NCBI RefSeq assembly: GCF_963676275.1 | Contig: NZ_OY781091.1 | Location: forward strand, 1,466,775-1,530,774 | Source: an uncultured Cohaesibacter sp. | Lineage (GTDB): Bacteria > Pseudomonadota > Alphaproteobacteria > Rhizobiales > Cohaesibacteraceae | Length of the DNA: 64,000 bases | Direction: 5' to 3' | Part shown: one piece after another, positions 44,124 through 53,979 of the stretch | Layout of the letters: the number at the start of each line of letters is the position of its first letter | Numbering within the stretch: the first letter of the stretch is position 1 | Program-made: the position numbers and the translations under genes | Notes under the pieces: model-generated | Told to the model about the DNA's origin: nothing | Database searches by the model: none | Seen by the model: only the letters and a program-made list of their open reading frames with translations

Positions 44124-45140
44124 ATGCTAGGAACAATGCTCTATGGTCCGGGTGACGTGCGTTACGAAGAGGTGCCTGAGCCTCAGATCGTCCATCCCAC
44201 CGATGCCATTATCCGCCTGTCGGCTACCTGCATCTGCGGATCGGATCTCTGGCCTTATCGTGGCCTGAATGACATCGCAGCGCCCATGGCGATGGGACAT
44301 GAATATTGCGGTGTCGTGGAAGCTGTTGGTGACGCTGTCACCACGGTCAAGCCGGGTGACTTCGTGGTCGGCTCTTTCTGCCTTTCCGACAATACATGCC
44401 CCCATTGCGGCCACGGCTTCCATTCATCCTGCGAACAGCGTGAATTCATGACCGGTGCGCAGGCCCCGCTTGCACGGGTCGCGCTGGCTGATGGCACTCT
44501 GGTCAAAACCGCCGGCCAGCCTTCCGAGGATCTCATTCCGCATCTGCTCGCAGCCTCGGACGTTCTGGGGACCGGCTGGTATGCTGCCGATGCTGCAAGG
44601 GTGCAGCCCGGCTCGACGGTGGTTGTCGTGGGAGACGGCGCGGTTGGCCTGATGGGCGTACTCTCAGCCAAGCAGATGGGAGCAGAGCGCATCATTGCCA
44701 TGAGCCGCCACAAGTCCCGTCAGGATCTGGCTCTTGAATTCGGCGCAACCGACATCGTGGCTGAACGCGGCGACGAAGGCGTTGCCAAGATCAGGGAACT
44801 GACCGCAAGGATCGGTGCGGATTCCGTGCTCGAATGCGTCGGCACCGAGCAATCCATGCAGCAGGCAATCGCCTGTGCGCGTCCGGGGTCTACCGTCGGC
44901 TTTGTTGGCGTGCCTCATGGCGTCAAGATTGACGGGCAGGATCTGTTCTTCGCTCAGGTTGGTCTGATGGGCGGTCCGGCTCCGGTGCGTCGCTTCCTGC
45001 CTGACCTGATGCAGCTGGTGACCGATCGCAAGATTGCACCGGGCAAGGTCTTTGACCTGCAAATCCCGATTGAAGATGTCGCCGAAGGCTATAAGGCGAT
45101 GGATGAAAGACGCGCCATCAAGACCCTGTTGCGCGTCTAG
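44124..45140 (+). CDS. Zinc-dependent alcohol dehydrogenase
   Basis: 338 aa from the ATG at 44124 with AAGGAG eight bases upstream. Catalytic zinc ligands: CICGSDLWPY (Cys) and MGHEYCGVVE (His-Glu). The structural zinc region is shortened (CPHCGHGFHSSCEQ). Rossmann loop VVVGDGAVGLMGVLSA is near 178. The family includes threonine- and sorbitol-type dehydrogenases. It is last gene of the catabolic cluster and is followed by a strong terminator. Confidence 0.88.
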   Translation: MLGTMLYGPGDVRYEEVPEPQIVHPTDAIIRLSATCICGSDLWPYRGLNDIAAPMAMGHEYCGVVEAVGDAVTTVKPGDFVVGSFCLSDNTCPHCGHGFHSSCEQREFMTGAQAPLARVALADGTLVKTAGQPSEDLIPHLLAASDVLGTGWYAADAARVQPGSTVVVVGDGAVGLMGVLSAKQMGAERIIAMSRHKSRQDLALEFGATDIVAERGDEGVAKIRELTARIGADSVLECVGTEQSMQQAIACARPGSTVGFVGVPHGVKIDGQDLFFAQVGLMGGPAPVRRFLPDLMQLVTDRKIAPGKVFDLQIPIEDVAEGYKAMDERRAIKTLLRV

Positions 45141-45167
45141 AATAGCCGCTCCAGATGAAGACGGAGG

Positions 45168-45200
45168 CCGGATCTGTTTGCTCAGACCCGGTCTTTTTTT
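45168..45200 (+). terminator. Rho-independent terminator
   Basis: CCGGATCTG (45168-45176) pairs with CAGACCCGG (45183-45191) with one mismatch, followed by TCTTTTTTT. It lies 28 bp after the alcohol dehydrogenase stop. Confidence 0.75.
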
Positions 45201-45456
45201 GCTTGCAGATCAGAATTGTTTCAAATATGGGAAAGTTTATATTTGTTTCTTGGTTGTTTTAACTAAGAAAAAATACATACAAACTCAATATATATGAAGC
45301 TCTGGCATAGAGTTTATGACTATTTCACATCTAGTCTTCATCACAATTATTGATAAGATTTTCATATGCCTGATGTTGGCCCATAAATAACCTTCCTTCA
45401 ATTTCAGTCGGGTCTTCAGGATCAGGGCATTCCTCTGAACAATGCGGAGACGGACC

Positions 45457-46473
45457 ATGGCAAAGAAGATCGAACGCCGCAGCTTCCTCAAGACGACAGG
45501 GGCCGCGGTCGCAGGGGCTGCACTTTTCAGCAATTTGGGTGACAGTCAGGCACAAGCAGAGACCCCGGCGCAAAAGTCGAAGGTCTATTTTTCCAAGGAT
45601 CTGAGCTATGAAGGGCTGCTGGCCCTTTATGCCAAAGTCAATCAGGGCATGAGTGGCAAGATCGGTATCAAATTGCATACCGGCGAACCGAATGGCCCAA
45701 ATCTTCTGCCGATAGACTTCATCAAGGGGCTGCAGGCAGAAATTCCCAACAGCAATATCGTGGAATGCAACGTGCTCTATCCAAGCACGCGCCAGAATGC
45801 CGATACCCATCGGCAAACCATTGCCACCAATGGCTTTGACTTCTGCCCGGTCGATATCATGGATGAAGATGGCGACGCCATGCTGCCGATTGCCGGCATG
45901 CAGGAGATTATCGAGGCGCAGGGGAGTGGCTCGGAGAGCGTTAAGCTAACCGAAGGCCAACATTATGCGGAAGTCGCCGTCGGCAAGAATCTGCTTAATT
46001 ACGACTCCCTGCTGGTCTATACCCATTTCAAGGGCCACGCGATGGGCGGCTTTGGTGGATCGCTCAAGAATATTGCCATTGGCTGCGCTTCCGGCAAGGT
46101 CGGCAAACGGATGATCCATGGCGATGACTGGGTGAGGGGGCCATTATTCCTCGAAAGAATGGTCGAGGCCGGTAAGGGCATCACCGATCATTTTGGAGAA
46201 AAAATCACCTATATCAATGTCCTGAAAAATATCTCGGTGGATTGCGACTGCGATGCCCATGGCGCACCTCCTTCCTGTAGCGACATCGGCATTCTGGCAT
46301 CTACCGACATTCTGGCCATTGATCAGGCCTCTGTCGACATGATCTACGCCATGCCGAAGAAAGACAAAAGAGCCATGGTTGTGCGCATCGAGAGCCGTCA
46401 GGGCCTGCATCAGCTTACCCATATGAAAGCACTCGGAATGGGCAACGCCGACTATGAACTGATCAATATATGA
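45457..46473 (+). CDS. Tat-exported DUF362 domain protein
   Basis: 338 aa from ATG 45457. A twin-arginine signal peptide (ERRSFLKTTGAAVAGAALF) predicts folded export. DUF362 features are GKIGIKLHTGEPNGPNLLP, THFKGHAMGGFGGSLKNIAI and SVDCDCDAHGAPPSCSDIG, the last with four Cys able to bind a cluster or metal. Function is unknown; some DUF362 proteins are ferredoxin-like. Its 3' end faces larB across a shared hairpin. Confidence 0.82.
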   Translation: MAKKIERRSFLKTTGAAVAGAALFSNLGDSQAQAETPAQKSKVYFSKDLSYEGLLALYAKVNQGMSGKIGIKLHTGEPNGPNLLPIDFIKGLQAEIPNSNIVECNVLYPSTRQNADTHRQTIATNGFDFCPVDIMDEDGDAMLPIAGMQEIIEAQGSGSESVKLTEGQHYAEVAVGKNLLNYDSLLVYTHFKGHAMGGFGGSLKNIAIGCASGKVGKRMIHGDDWVRGPLFLERMVEAGKGITDHFGEKITYINVLKNISVDCDCDAHGAPPSCSDIGILASTDILAIDQASVDMIYAMPKKDKRAMVVRIESRQGLHQLTHMKALGMGNADYELINI

Positions 46474-46506
46474 TGCAATGAAGGCCGAAAGGCCCGGGTG
46501 GGCATC

Positions 46507-46538
46507 AAAAAAAGGCAGCTCCCGGAGCTGCCTTTTTC
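46507..46538. terminator. Bidirectional terminator
   Basis: GGCAGCTCC (46514-46522) and GGAGCTGCC (46524-46532) form a stem flanked by seven A on the left and CTTTTTC on the right, so it can end both the DUF362 gene and the convergent lar operon. Confidence 0.8.
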
Positions 46539-46628
46539 ATGTTGATGGCCCAGACACGCTATTCAGACTGGCTAGACAGACCGACAGCCCAAACCGCCAG
46601 CACTGCGAGGGCGTTTGACAGCGGGCCG

Positions 46629-47306
46629 CTATTTGGTCAGGGCAAGGATTTTGAAGGCAGCGGCGGCGGCTCCGAAGCCATTGTCGATATTGACTGTCAT
46701 GATACCCGGAGAGCAGGCTCCCAGAGCAGAAGAAAGGGCGGCCTTGCCACCTTCTGCCACTCCATAGCCCACCGATGTGGGCACCGCGATCAACGGGGCG
46801 GAAACCAGACCGGCCAACACCGAGAAGAGCGCACCCTCCATTCCCGCTACCGCAATGATGACCTTGTATTGGCTGATCTCGGGCATGGCATCGAGCAGAC
46901 GCCACAAGCCGGCAACGCCGATATCGGCGAATAAATCGGTCTCTATTCCGAGATATTCCGCGCTGCGTTTGGCTTCCATCATCACCGGCAGATCGGATGT
47001 ACCAGCCCCGACAATGGCCAAAGCCGGAGAGGCAAAACAGCGCTCCATCCGCCCGCCGATTACGCCTGTTCGCGAGACCGGTTCATAGTCGAGTTGAGGT
47101 GAGGCCAGCAGCTCGGCCTTATCGGCATCAAGACGCGTCAACAAGAGCGGATGGGACCGGCTTTTCGCCATCGCGATAATGGCTGCCAGTTGTTCGATGC
47201 TCTTGTTTTCGCAAAAGACCGCTTCCGGCACGCCGGTTCGCTCTCTCCTTGCCCAGTCGAAGCGAATTGCGGCGCTCTTTTCGGACATGTCACTCGCCTG
47301 GGTCAT
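46629..47306 (-). CDS. larB: LarB, nickel-pincer cofactor biosynthesis carboxylase/hydrolase
   Basis: 225 aa from ATG 47306, overlapping larE's end (ATG 47288 just after the larE stop is the alternative). The short N-terminal part (IRFDWARRERTGVPEAVFCE) is LarB-specific. The PurE-like domain has AIVGAGTSDLPVMMEAKRSA, DIGVAGLWRLL, VAGMEGALFSVLAGLV and PTSVGYGVAEGG. LarB carboxylates nicotinic acid adenine dinucleotide and splits the phosphoanhydride, the first step of nickel-pincer nucleotide synthesis. It is last in the larC-larE-larB operon. Confidence 0.93.
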   Translation of the reverse strand: MTQASDMSEKSAAIRFDWARRERTGVPEAVFCENKSIEQLAAIIAMAKSRSHPLLLTRLDADKAELLASPQLDYEPVSRTGVIGGRMERCFASPALAIVGAGTSDLPVMMEAKRSAEYLGIETDLFADIGVAGLWRLLDAMPEISQYKVIIAVAGMEGALFSVLAGLVSAPLIAVPTSVGYGVAEGGKAALSSALGACSPGIMTVNIDNGFGAAAAAFKILALTK

Positions 47307-48069
47307 GTTTGAAAGCACTGCCTCTCTGATAATGGGCAACGCCCAGCCAGTCGCGATCTTCAGCCCGGCATTGGGCGGCGATCTGTTCGACCAGTTCTCT
47401 TGCCACCTCTTGCGACGCTTGCAACTGGACACCCTTGCTGGTGATCCTGCAACGGATGTCGGCATCGGGCAGGGAGCCGCGCACGATCCGCTCCACCTTG
47501 TCGACAAATATCAGGTCGCTGGCCGAGATGCCAATGCCCGTCTCGATGCGGCTGGCAAGGCAGGGTTGGGCGGCCAGTTCGGCAATATCCTCAAGCTTGA
47601 GAAAACGTGCAATCGCGCGCACATCTTCCTTGCATAATTGCGTCAGAACAAAGGGATGCACAACGCCGATTTCCTCGGCAGCCTGAAGGCCGGGCCGAAA
47701 GTCGCCCAGATCATCCAGATTGGTACCCGATGCGATCCTCCCCTCGGTGATGATTTCGCGAATGCGGCCATAAAGGTTCGTCTTGCAGAAATAGCAGCGA
47801 TTGACGGGATTCTTGAGATAATTCTCATCGGCGAATTCTCCCGCCTCGATGATACTCAGCTGCCATTGGCCTGCCTCGGCATGGCGTTTGACCCGCTCGG
47901 TGGCAGATGCTGGCACCGCCGGGGAGACCGCATGCACCGCGGCGAAATCTTTGCCGAGCCATCGGGCCGCATGGGCCAGCGTCAGGCTGTCCACCCCGCC
48001 ACTCACCGCAATGGTGAGCCTTGGCAGGGCATCAAAGACCGAGGCGAGGCGGGCGAGTTCAGGATTCAT
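47290..48069 (-). CDS. larE: LarE, ATP-dependent sacrificial sulfur transferase
   Basis: 259 aa. PP-loop IAVSGGVDSLTLAHAA near residue 20; NRCYFCKTNLY near 88 and QPCLASRIETG near 160. The last holds the Cys that in single-Cys LarE proteins is converted to dehydroalanine. The CxxC at CYFC is usual too. It inserts sulfur into the pincer precursor. It overlaps larC by 11 bp and larB by 17 bp. Confidence 0.93.
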   Translation of the reverse strand: MNPELARLASVFDALPRLTIAVSGGVDSLTLAHAARWLGKDFAAVHAVSPAVPASATERVKRHAEAGQWQLSIIEAGEFADENYLKNPVNRCYFCKTNLYGRIREIITEGRIASGTNLDDLGDFRPGLQAAEEIGVVHPFVLTQLCKEDVRAIARFLKLEDIAELAAQPCLASRIETGIGISASDLIFVDKVERIVRGSLPDADIRCRITSKGVQLQASQEVARELVEQIAAQCRAEDRDWLGVAHYQRGSAFKHDPGE

Positions 48070-49210
48070 TTTGTCTCTCGGTTTCTCGGCTTGTGGCGCG
48101 ACGGTCTTTCAAGCCGCTGATTTGAGCCAGACTGTCGCTTTCCGTCTTGGCGGTGACACCGTTGGGGCGTCTCACCCGTTTGACATTTTCCGGCGCATCC
48201 AGCCGTTCCAATATGCTGCGGCGGCATTCATCGATCCGCAAGCCGATGGTGGAGGTTTCGGCAAAGCAAAGCTCGATGAGGCTGTCACCATGCCCCGCAA
48301 TGCCCAGTATCTCGATGCAGAAGCGCATGCGCCCCTTCTTGCCAAAGCCGACATGATAGCCCGCATCAAGAACAAAGGGTGCTTGCCGGATCCGGTCGAG
48401 CGCCAGCGACATTTCTTCCGCCGTCATGTCGTCAATATCGAAAGACAGCCGGGTCACCATGTCCCCGCGCTTGTCGATGCTGATGTCACTGACAAACAGA
48501 CGCAGAATATTGGGTTGCCTGACGAGGCGCTTCGAACCCGCCGAAACGCCCAGCTCACCAAGCCAGCCCGCAGGCGCGCTGGCCCGTGGCGTGGTGACGA
48601 GCGTTTTGAGAATGGCAGCGCCCGTTGGCGTGATGCGCTCGCCTTCCTCATCGTCCTGCGACATCTCGAAGCCCTTGAGCAACTGGCATGTGGCGGGTGC
48701 AGGAACCGGCAGCAGACCATGCGCCATCTGCACCCGACCGCTGCCCGGCGGCAGGGCGCTGCAACTCCAGCTCTCAATGCCGGAGCCGATGACGCAACTG
48801 GCAACGCCGATAATGTCGGCCAGCGAATCCCAGTCTGCCACTTCATGAAAATGCACCTTTTCGACATCCTCCCCATGACAGATGGCTTCCGCTTCAGCCA
48901 GATGCGTGAAAATGGCAATTGCGAGCGCCTTCACATCAGGATTGGCGCTGGCATTGCTGATAAAGGCCCTGATATCACGCCAATGATGGGTTGGTGGCGC
49001 GTCGGTGGCGACATCCACATCGACGCGGGTTACCTGCAACCCCATCACCTTGTCCTTGCGAACCGTCAGCTCGACATGATCTGAAATACCGAACTCTGCA
49101 AGATCCTTGCGCAAGCCTTGTTCCAGATGCGGGAAGGCATCGAGGAAGGCTCCCAATGTCATATCGCCGGAAATGCCTCCGACGACATCAAAATGTCCGT
49201 GTAAGGGCAT
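48059..49210 (-). CDS. larC: LarC, nickel insertase for the pincer cofactor
   Basis: 383 aa from MPLHGHFD at 49210 (an ATG nine codons upstream is possible). N-terminal GGISGDMTLGAFLDAF and HFHEVADWDSLADIIG are LarC signatures with candidate nickel/CTP ligands; the C-terminal domain begins SFDIDDMTAEEMS. In some bacteria the gene is split by a programmed frameshift into larC1/larC2; here it is one continuous frame. It is the first gene of the operon. Confidence 0.92.
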   Translation of the reverse strand: MPLHGHFDVVGGISGDMTLGAFLDAFPHLEQGLRKDLAEFGISDHVELTVRKDKVMGLQVTRVDVDVATDAPPTHHWRDIRAFISNASANPDVKALAIAIFTHLAEAEAICHGEDVEKVHFHEVADWDSLADIIGVASCVIGSGIESWSCSALPPGSGRVQMAHGLLPVPAPATCQLLKGFEMSQDDEEGERITPTGAAILKTLVTTPRASAPAGWLGELGVSAGSKRLVRQPNILRLFVSDISIDKRGDMVTRLSFDIDDMTAEEMSLALDRIRQAPFVLDAGYHVGFGKKGRMRFCIEILGIAGHGDSLIELCFAETSTIGLRIDECRRSILERLDAPENVKRVRRPNGVTAKTESDSLAQISGLKDRRATSRETERQNES

Positions 49211-49435
49211 ATTCAAGTCTCCAATGCAGGATGGCATGATCCGGGAACTGCCATCTCAGTGACGGGACGGATCAGTCTGGGCTGATCAAATGAATGGCCT
49301 TAAATGCAAGAATGAAATGGGGCTTGGCAAAACTTGCAATATGATGATTTCAAAGCCTGATTGCTTGTCCAGCAAGGATAAAACAACAGCTCTGTCCAGT
49401 ATAGTCGCCCCCGGCGCATTAAGCCAATGCGCGCG

Positions 49436-49445
49436 ATTCATGAAT
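49436..49445. promoter_or_regulatory. ATTCATGAAT palindrome (site 2)
   Basis: Exact palindrome followed by TGG, identical over 13 bases to the site at 43970. It lies in the 270-bp gap upstream of larC and just after the efflux-pump gene. Confidence 0.35.
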
Positions 49446-49482
49446 TGGTCTGAGGGCGGCCCTGTCTGGCAAGCCGGAAGGA

Positions 49483-50700
49483 TCACTCCGCCCGTTGGCG
49501 CCCCAACAACAGGACCGCCAGACTGGCCAGAGTGAACAGGGCCATGATCCAGGCCATGGGCCAGGGCGTGCCATCTCGAAAGAAGGTAAGCAGCAGCGAA
49601 GATATGATGCCGCTGCCATATTGCAGCGACCCGATGAGCGCCGATGCAGAGCCTGCAGTCTTGACCTCATCAAGTGCCGCCGCCGTTGCCGTCGCCGCGA
49701 TGATGCCATTCAGGGCAAAGAAGATGAAAATCGTGATGATCATCACCGGCAGGCTTGCGACCCCACTGTAAACGGCACCCGCCAGAGCCAGCATGGAGAG
49801 GCAGGAAAGGCCCGTTGACAGCCTCAGCAGAAGATCCATGGAAAAGCGATCAAGCAGGAAGCGGTTGAAATAGCTCATCGTGATGACGCCCACGATGTTG
49901 CAGGCAAACAGATAGCCGTAATATTGATAATCAACGCCATAATAATTGATGTAAACAAAGGGCGATCCGATGATGAAGCCATAGGCGCTGGTGTAATAGA
50001 ATGTCACACACAGGGTGTAGCGCATGAATTCCCTGTTTTTCATCAGCGCGATATAGTTCCGCAAGGCGGACATGATGGAAGAGGGAGACCTGTTTTCCCC
50101 GGATATGGTTTTCTCTGGCAGGGTTTCGGGCAGTTTGAAAATCGACAGAAACATCAGAAGGCCGATCACCGCAAGCAGCCAGAAAATCGCGTGCCAGCTG
50201 CTGAAGCGTATGATTTGCCCGCCCAGCAGCGGCCCGGCGATCGGTGCAATCGCCATCACCATCACCAGCGTTGAAAGCATTTGCGCCGCTCTTGTCCGCG
50301 TATAGAGATCGCGGATCATCGCCCTTGAAAGCATAGGCCCGGTGCAGGCGCCGAAAGCCTGAAAGACGCGCCAGAAGACGATCTGTTCGATCGACTGCGC
50401 CATCGCACAGCCAACCGAGCCGACGACAAAGACCAGCATGCCGATGAATAGAGGCTTTCTGCGGCCGATATGATCACTGATCGGCCCCCAGATCAGTTGC
50501 GCAATGGCAAAGCCGATGAGAAATCCGGTCACGGTCAGTTCGGCATCGCCATGAAGCTCTTTTGCCATTCTCGGCATCGCGGGCAAATAGATGTCCGTCG
50601 ACAGGGATGTAAAGGCCATCAGTGCGCCGAGAATGGAGATGAAGATAATTTGATAATATGTCGAATTAGCTTTTTCTTCTTGAATTTGTACAGTGCTCAT
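49483..50700 (-). CDS. Bcr/CflA-type MFS drug efflux transporter
   Basis: 405 aa from ATG 50700, twelve hydrophobic segments. STDIYLPAMPRM in the first segment region and GPISDHIGRRKPLF (the MFS loop 2-3 motif) are diagnostic of the Bcr/CflA group, as are RDLYTRTRAAQMLS and PIAGPLLGG. It exports small toxic compounds by proton exchange. It is transcribed away from the redox operon at 51313 across a 600-bp gap holding an ATTCATGAAT palindrome. Confidence 0.9.
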   Translation of the reverse strand: MSTVQIQEEKANSTYYQIIFISILGALMAFTSLSTDIYLPAMPRMAKELHGDAELTVTGFLIGFAIAQLIWGPISDHIGRRKPLFIGMLVFVVGSVGCAMAQSIEQIVFWRVFQAFGACTGPMLSRAMIRDLYTRTRAAQMLSTLVMVMAIAPIAGPLLGGQIIRFSSWHAIFWLLAVIGLLMFLSIFKLPETLPEKTISGENRSPSSIMSALRNYIALMKNREFMRYTLCVTFYYTSAYGFIIGSPFVYINYYGVDYQYYGYLFACNIVGVITMSYFNRFLLDRFSMDLLLRLSTGLSCLSMLALAGAVYSGVASLPVMIITIFIFFALNGIIAATATAAALDEVKTAGSASALIGSLQYGSGIISSLLLTFFRDGTPWPMAWIMALFTLASLAVLLLGRQRAE

Positions 50701-51312
50701 GGGCTCTTCTATTTGTCTTTGGCCTTTTGCGCGGAACAAAAGGGTGATGCAAGGTTGCAAGATCGAATGCCGCTATGCTGCTTGTGTCTTGCCGATGGGG
50801 GCTTGCGTTTTTTCCGGGATGCTGCATTTCGCGCAAAGACCTGAAAGAGGGCCGGGATGGCCCGCCATTTGACCATCCCATTGACCATTCCAGATCCGGT
50901 CTCTGTGTCAGATGGCTCTTTTGGCAAGCGGTCTTTTCGGGGACGTTTTTTTCAATATCGATGAAAAACCGCCTTTTGATAAGGCGCATAAATTGACTTA
51001 CGCCTATATCTATAATTCATGAATAGGCCAGCCTAATAAGCAGCCAGATAAGCAACGAGATAAAGAGCCATCCGGAAGCACCAAAGTCTGCGATTGATTT
51101 ATTACGCAGCGGTATAAGTTCATGCCGATTTTAGTGGCTAATCAATGAAATGAAATGGGCCTATCTTTTGTTTCAACGAGGGCCCAACGCATTCCATTAG
51201 AGCAGTCGGCAGACGCTGGGAAAAGGCCCATACAGCAGACGAAGAAAGCAGACGTGGACGGCAGGTGCAGTCAGCGACTGCTGTTCGTCTTGTCTTTTCA
51301 AAGGATCGGACA
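50701..51312. other. Divergent intergenic region with ATTCATGAAT palindrome (site 3)
   Basis: Gene-free. It contains the exact palindrome at 51015-51024 between the efflux and redox genes, plus AT-rich segments suitable for promoters. No ORF here has protein character. Confidence 0.5.
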
Positions 51313-51906
51313 ATGAAGAAAATACTCATTCTCGGAGCCGCGGGACAAATCGCCCGTGTCACCACGGATCTCTTTCTGGAGACCACCGACGCGGAGCTTG
51401 TGCTTTATGCCCGCAATGCCTCCCGGCTTGATGCGCTCGCTTCCAATCCTCGTATATCGATCGTGAATGGCGATGTGATGGATGATGTCAAGCTGGAAGC
51501 CGCCATGGCCAAGGTGGATGTCGTCTATGCCAATCTCTCGGGCAATATGGCCGCGCAGGCCAGAAAGATCATCACCGCCATGCATAATGCGCGCCTCAAA
51601 CGGCTGATCTTTGTCAGTTCGATGGGGATCTATGGTGAGGTGCCGGGCGAGCGCTATTCCAGCATTCTCGACCCTTATCGGGATTCGGCGCTGGAGATCG
51701 AAGCCTCCGATCTTGATTACACGATCATCCGGCCTGAATGGCTGAATAATCGCGACGAGATCGCCTATGGCACCACGCTGAAAGGCGAGCCTTTCAAGAA
51801 TCCTGAAGCCTATGTTTCGCGCAAGAGCGTTGCCGATCTGATCGTCAAATGCGCCATGGAGACCGGCTTCGGACTGCATCAAAGCTTCGGTGTCCATAAG
51901 GCCTGA
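51313..51906 (+). CDS. NAD(P)-binding epimerase/SDR-like protein
   Basis: 197 aa from MKKILILGAAGQIARV at 51313. Rossmann loop GAAGQIA; single-domain atypical SDR (NmrA/BVR-like) with LIFVSSMGIYGEVPG, lacking a clear YxxxK pair. Members are oxidoreductases or NAD(P) sensors. It heads a set of reductases on the same strand; the next gene is 41 bp away. Confidence 0.8.
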   Translation: MKKILILGAAGQIARVTTDLFLETTDAELVLYARNASRLDALASNPRISIVNGDVMDDVKLEAAMAKVDVVYANLSGNMAAQARKIITAMHNARLKRLIFVSSMGIYGEVPGERYSSILDPYRDSALEIEASDLDYTIIRPEWLNNRDEIAYGTTLKGEPFKNPEAYVSRKSVADLIVKCAMETGFGLHQSFGVHKA

Positions 51907-51947
51907 TTTACCGTTCTTTCATTTCCTTCTCGCAACAGGAGACAAAC

Positions 51948-52844
51948 ATGCAAGGTTTCAATCCTACAATCACATTGAACAATGGCGTTACGATGCCTGC
52001 CGTTGGCCTTGGTGTCTATCGCTCCAGACCGGAAGATACCGGCGGGGCGATCAAGGCGGCGCTGGCGGCCGGATATCGCATGATCGATACCGCCGCAGCC
52101 TATCGCAACGAAACCGAAGTGGGAGAGGCCGTGAGAGCAAGCAACATCGCCCGCGATGACATCTTCATCCAGACCAAGCTCTGGATCAGCGACTATAGCT
52201 ATGATGGTGCCATGCATGGTTTCGAGCGCTCGATGAGGAAACTCGGCTTTGATCATGTCGATCTCTATCTGCTGCATCAGCCGGCCCCGGCCGAGTTTGA
52301 CCGCACCGTGGGGGCCTACAAGGCGGCTGAGAAGCTTCTTTCCGAGGGGCGTATCCGCGCTATCGGCATCAGCAATTTCAGTCCCGCCCATATCGAGCGC
52401 CTGATGGCCGAGACCGATATTGTGCCTGCCGTCAATCAGGTCGAGCTGCATCCTTTCTTCACCCAGAAGCCCTTGATTGACTTCCACAAGAAGCATGACA
52501 TCGTCACGCAGGCCTGGTCACCCATCGGTGGCGTTCAGCGCTATTGGCGCGAAGATGCCACGCCAGAAGAAGATCCGTTGACCCATCCCGTGATTGCGGC
52601 GCTGGCTGAAAAATACAGCAAGACACCGGCCCAGATCATTCTGCGCTGGCAACTGGATCTGGGCATTTCGATCATTCCGAAATCTACCCAAAATGCCCGC
52701 ATCATTGAGAATTTCGACATTTTCGACTTCTCTCTGACTGCGGACGAGATTGCCGTCATTGATGCGCTCGATACCGGCAAACGGGGCGGCCCGGATCCTG
52801 AACATTCCGACCGCAAGGCGTTCCCCTTCGTGATCGAAGACTGA
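51948..52844 (+). CDS. Aldo/keto reductase (DkgA/DkgB type)
   Basis: 298 aa. Motifs MIDTAAAYRNETEVG (catalytic Asp and Tyr), FIQTKLWISD (Lys) and LYLLHQPAP (His) give the full tetrad. IGISNFSP, VNQVELHPF and IIPKSTQNARI mark the NADPH site. It reduces small aldehydes or ketones. It has a good ribosome site (AGGAG) and lies in a row of like-oriented redox genes. Confidence 0.92.
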   Translation: MQGFNPTITLNNGVTMPAVGLGVYRSRPEDTGGAIKAALAAGYRMIDTAAAYRNETEVGEAVRASNIARDDIFIQTKLWISDYSYDGAMHGFERSMRKLGFDHVDLYLLHQPAPAEFDRTVGAYKAAEKLLSEGRIRAIGISNFSPAHIERLMAETDIVPAVNQVELHPFFTQKPLIDFHKKHDIVTQAWSPIGGVQRYWREDATPEEDPLTHPVIAALAEKYSKTPAQIILRWQLDLGISIIPKSTQNARIIENFDIFDFSLTADEIAVIDALDTGKRGGPDPEHSDRKAFPFVIED

Positions 52845-52891
52845 TCAACAAAAACCAAATCGCACCAATCATCTTTGGAAGGAAAGTAACC

Positions 52892-53947
52892 ATGCCTACT
52901 CAAATCAAAGCCGTCGGCACGACAGAAGCCAAGAAACCTTTGGAAGTGATGGACATTGCCCGGCGCGATTTGCAGCCGGACGACGTCCAGTTTCAGGTGC
53001 TCTATTGCGGCATCTGCCATTCTGATCTGCATCAGGTTCACAACGACTTCGGCGCGGGGCATTTCCCCATGGTGCCCGGCCATGAGATCGTTGGCCGTGT
53101 GACCGCTGTCGGCAGTGACGTTACGTCCTTCAAGGTCGGCGATCTTGCCGCTGTTGGCTGCATCGTTGATTCCTGTGGCCATTGCCCGGCCTGCCGTCAT
53201 GATCTGGAGCAGTTCTGCGAAGGGGAAGAGGGCACGACCCTGTCCTTCAACACGCCAGACAAATATATGGGCGGCATGACCTATGGCGGCTTCTCCCAGA
53301 CCTATGTCTGCAAGGAGCAATATACCCTGCATGTGCCTGAAAGCCTCGACTTGGCTGCCGCAGCACCGCTGCTTTGTGCCGGTATCACGGTCTACTCTCC
53401 GCTCAAGCATTGGGGTGCCGGTGCAGGCAAAACCGTTGGTATCGTTGGCATCGGTGGCCTTGGTCATGTCGCCATCAAGATTGCCAAGGCGATGGGCGCC
53501 CATGTTGTCGTCTTCACCACCTCTGCTGCCAAGGTCGAAGACGCCAAACGTCTTGGCGCCCATGAAGCCGTCTTGTCGAGTGATCCAGAACAGATGAGGG
53601 CCTTTGCCTCCAAGGTCGACATCATCATCGACACGGTCTCGGCCAAGCATGAAGTCAACGCCTATCTCAACCTGTTGGCCATCGACGGCTCTCTGGTGCT
53701 GGTGGGCCTTCCCGCCGAACCTCTGGAAGTGGGCGCTTTCAATGTTGTCAAGGGCCGCCGCAACTTCTCCGGCTCCAACATCGGTGGCATCGCCGAGACG
53801 CAGGAAATGCTCGACTTCTGCGCCGAACATGACATTGTGGCCGACATCGAACTGATCAAGGCCGATCAGATCAACGAGGCTTTCGAGCGTCTTGAAAAGA
53901 ACAATGTGCGCTATCGCTTCGTGATTGACATGTCGACGCTCGCCTGA
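52892..53947 (+). CDS. NAD(P)-dependent zinc alcohol dehydrogenase, CAD/YahK type
   Basis: 351 aa. Catalytic zinc CGICHSDLHQVHNDFG and GHEIVGRV; structural zinc CGHCPACRHDLEQFC with all four Cys; Rossmann loop GIGGLGHVAIKIAKAMG. These features define cinnamyl-alcohol-dehydrogenase-like aldehyde reductases such as YahK. It is likely part of an aldehyde-detoxification operon with its neighbours. A strong hairpin follows 33 bp after the stop. Confidence 0.93.
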   Translation: MPTQIKAVGTTEAKKPLEVMDIARRDLQPDDVQFQVLYCGICHSDLHQVHNDFGAGHFPMVPGHEIVGRVTAVGSDVTSFKVGDLAAVGCIVDSCGHCPACRHDLEQFCEGEEGTTLSFNTPDKYMGGMTYGGFSQTYVCKEQYTLHVPESLDLAAAAPLLCAGITVYSPLKHWGAGAGKTVGIVGIGGLGHVAIKIAKAMGAHVVVFTTSAAKVEDAKRLGAHEAVLSSDPEQMRAFASKVDIIIDTVSAKHEVNAYLNLLAIDGSLVLVGLPAEPLEVGAFNVVKGRRNFSGSNIGGIAETQEMLDFCAEHDIVADIELIKADQINEAFERLEKNNVRYRFVIDMSTLA

Positions 53948-53979
53948 ATGCTGAAGCATCGATAAAAAATGAAAGCAAA

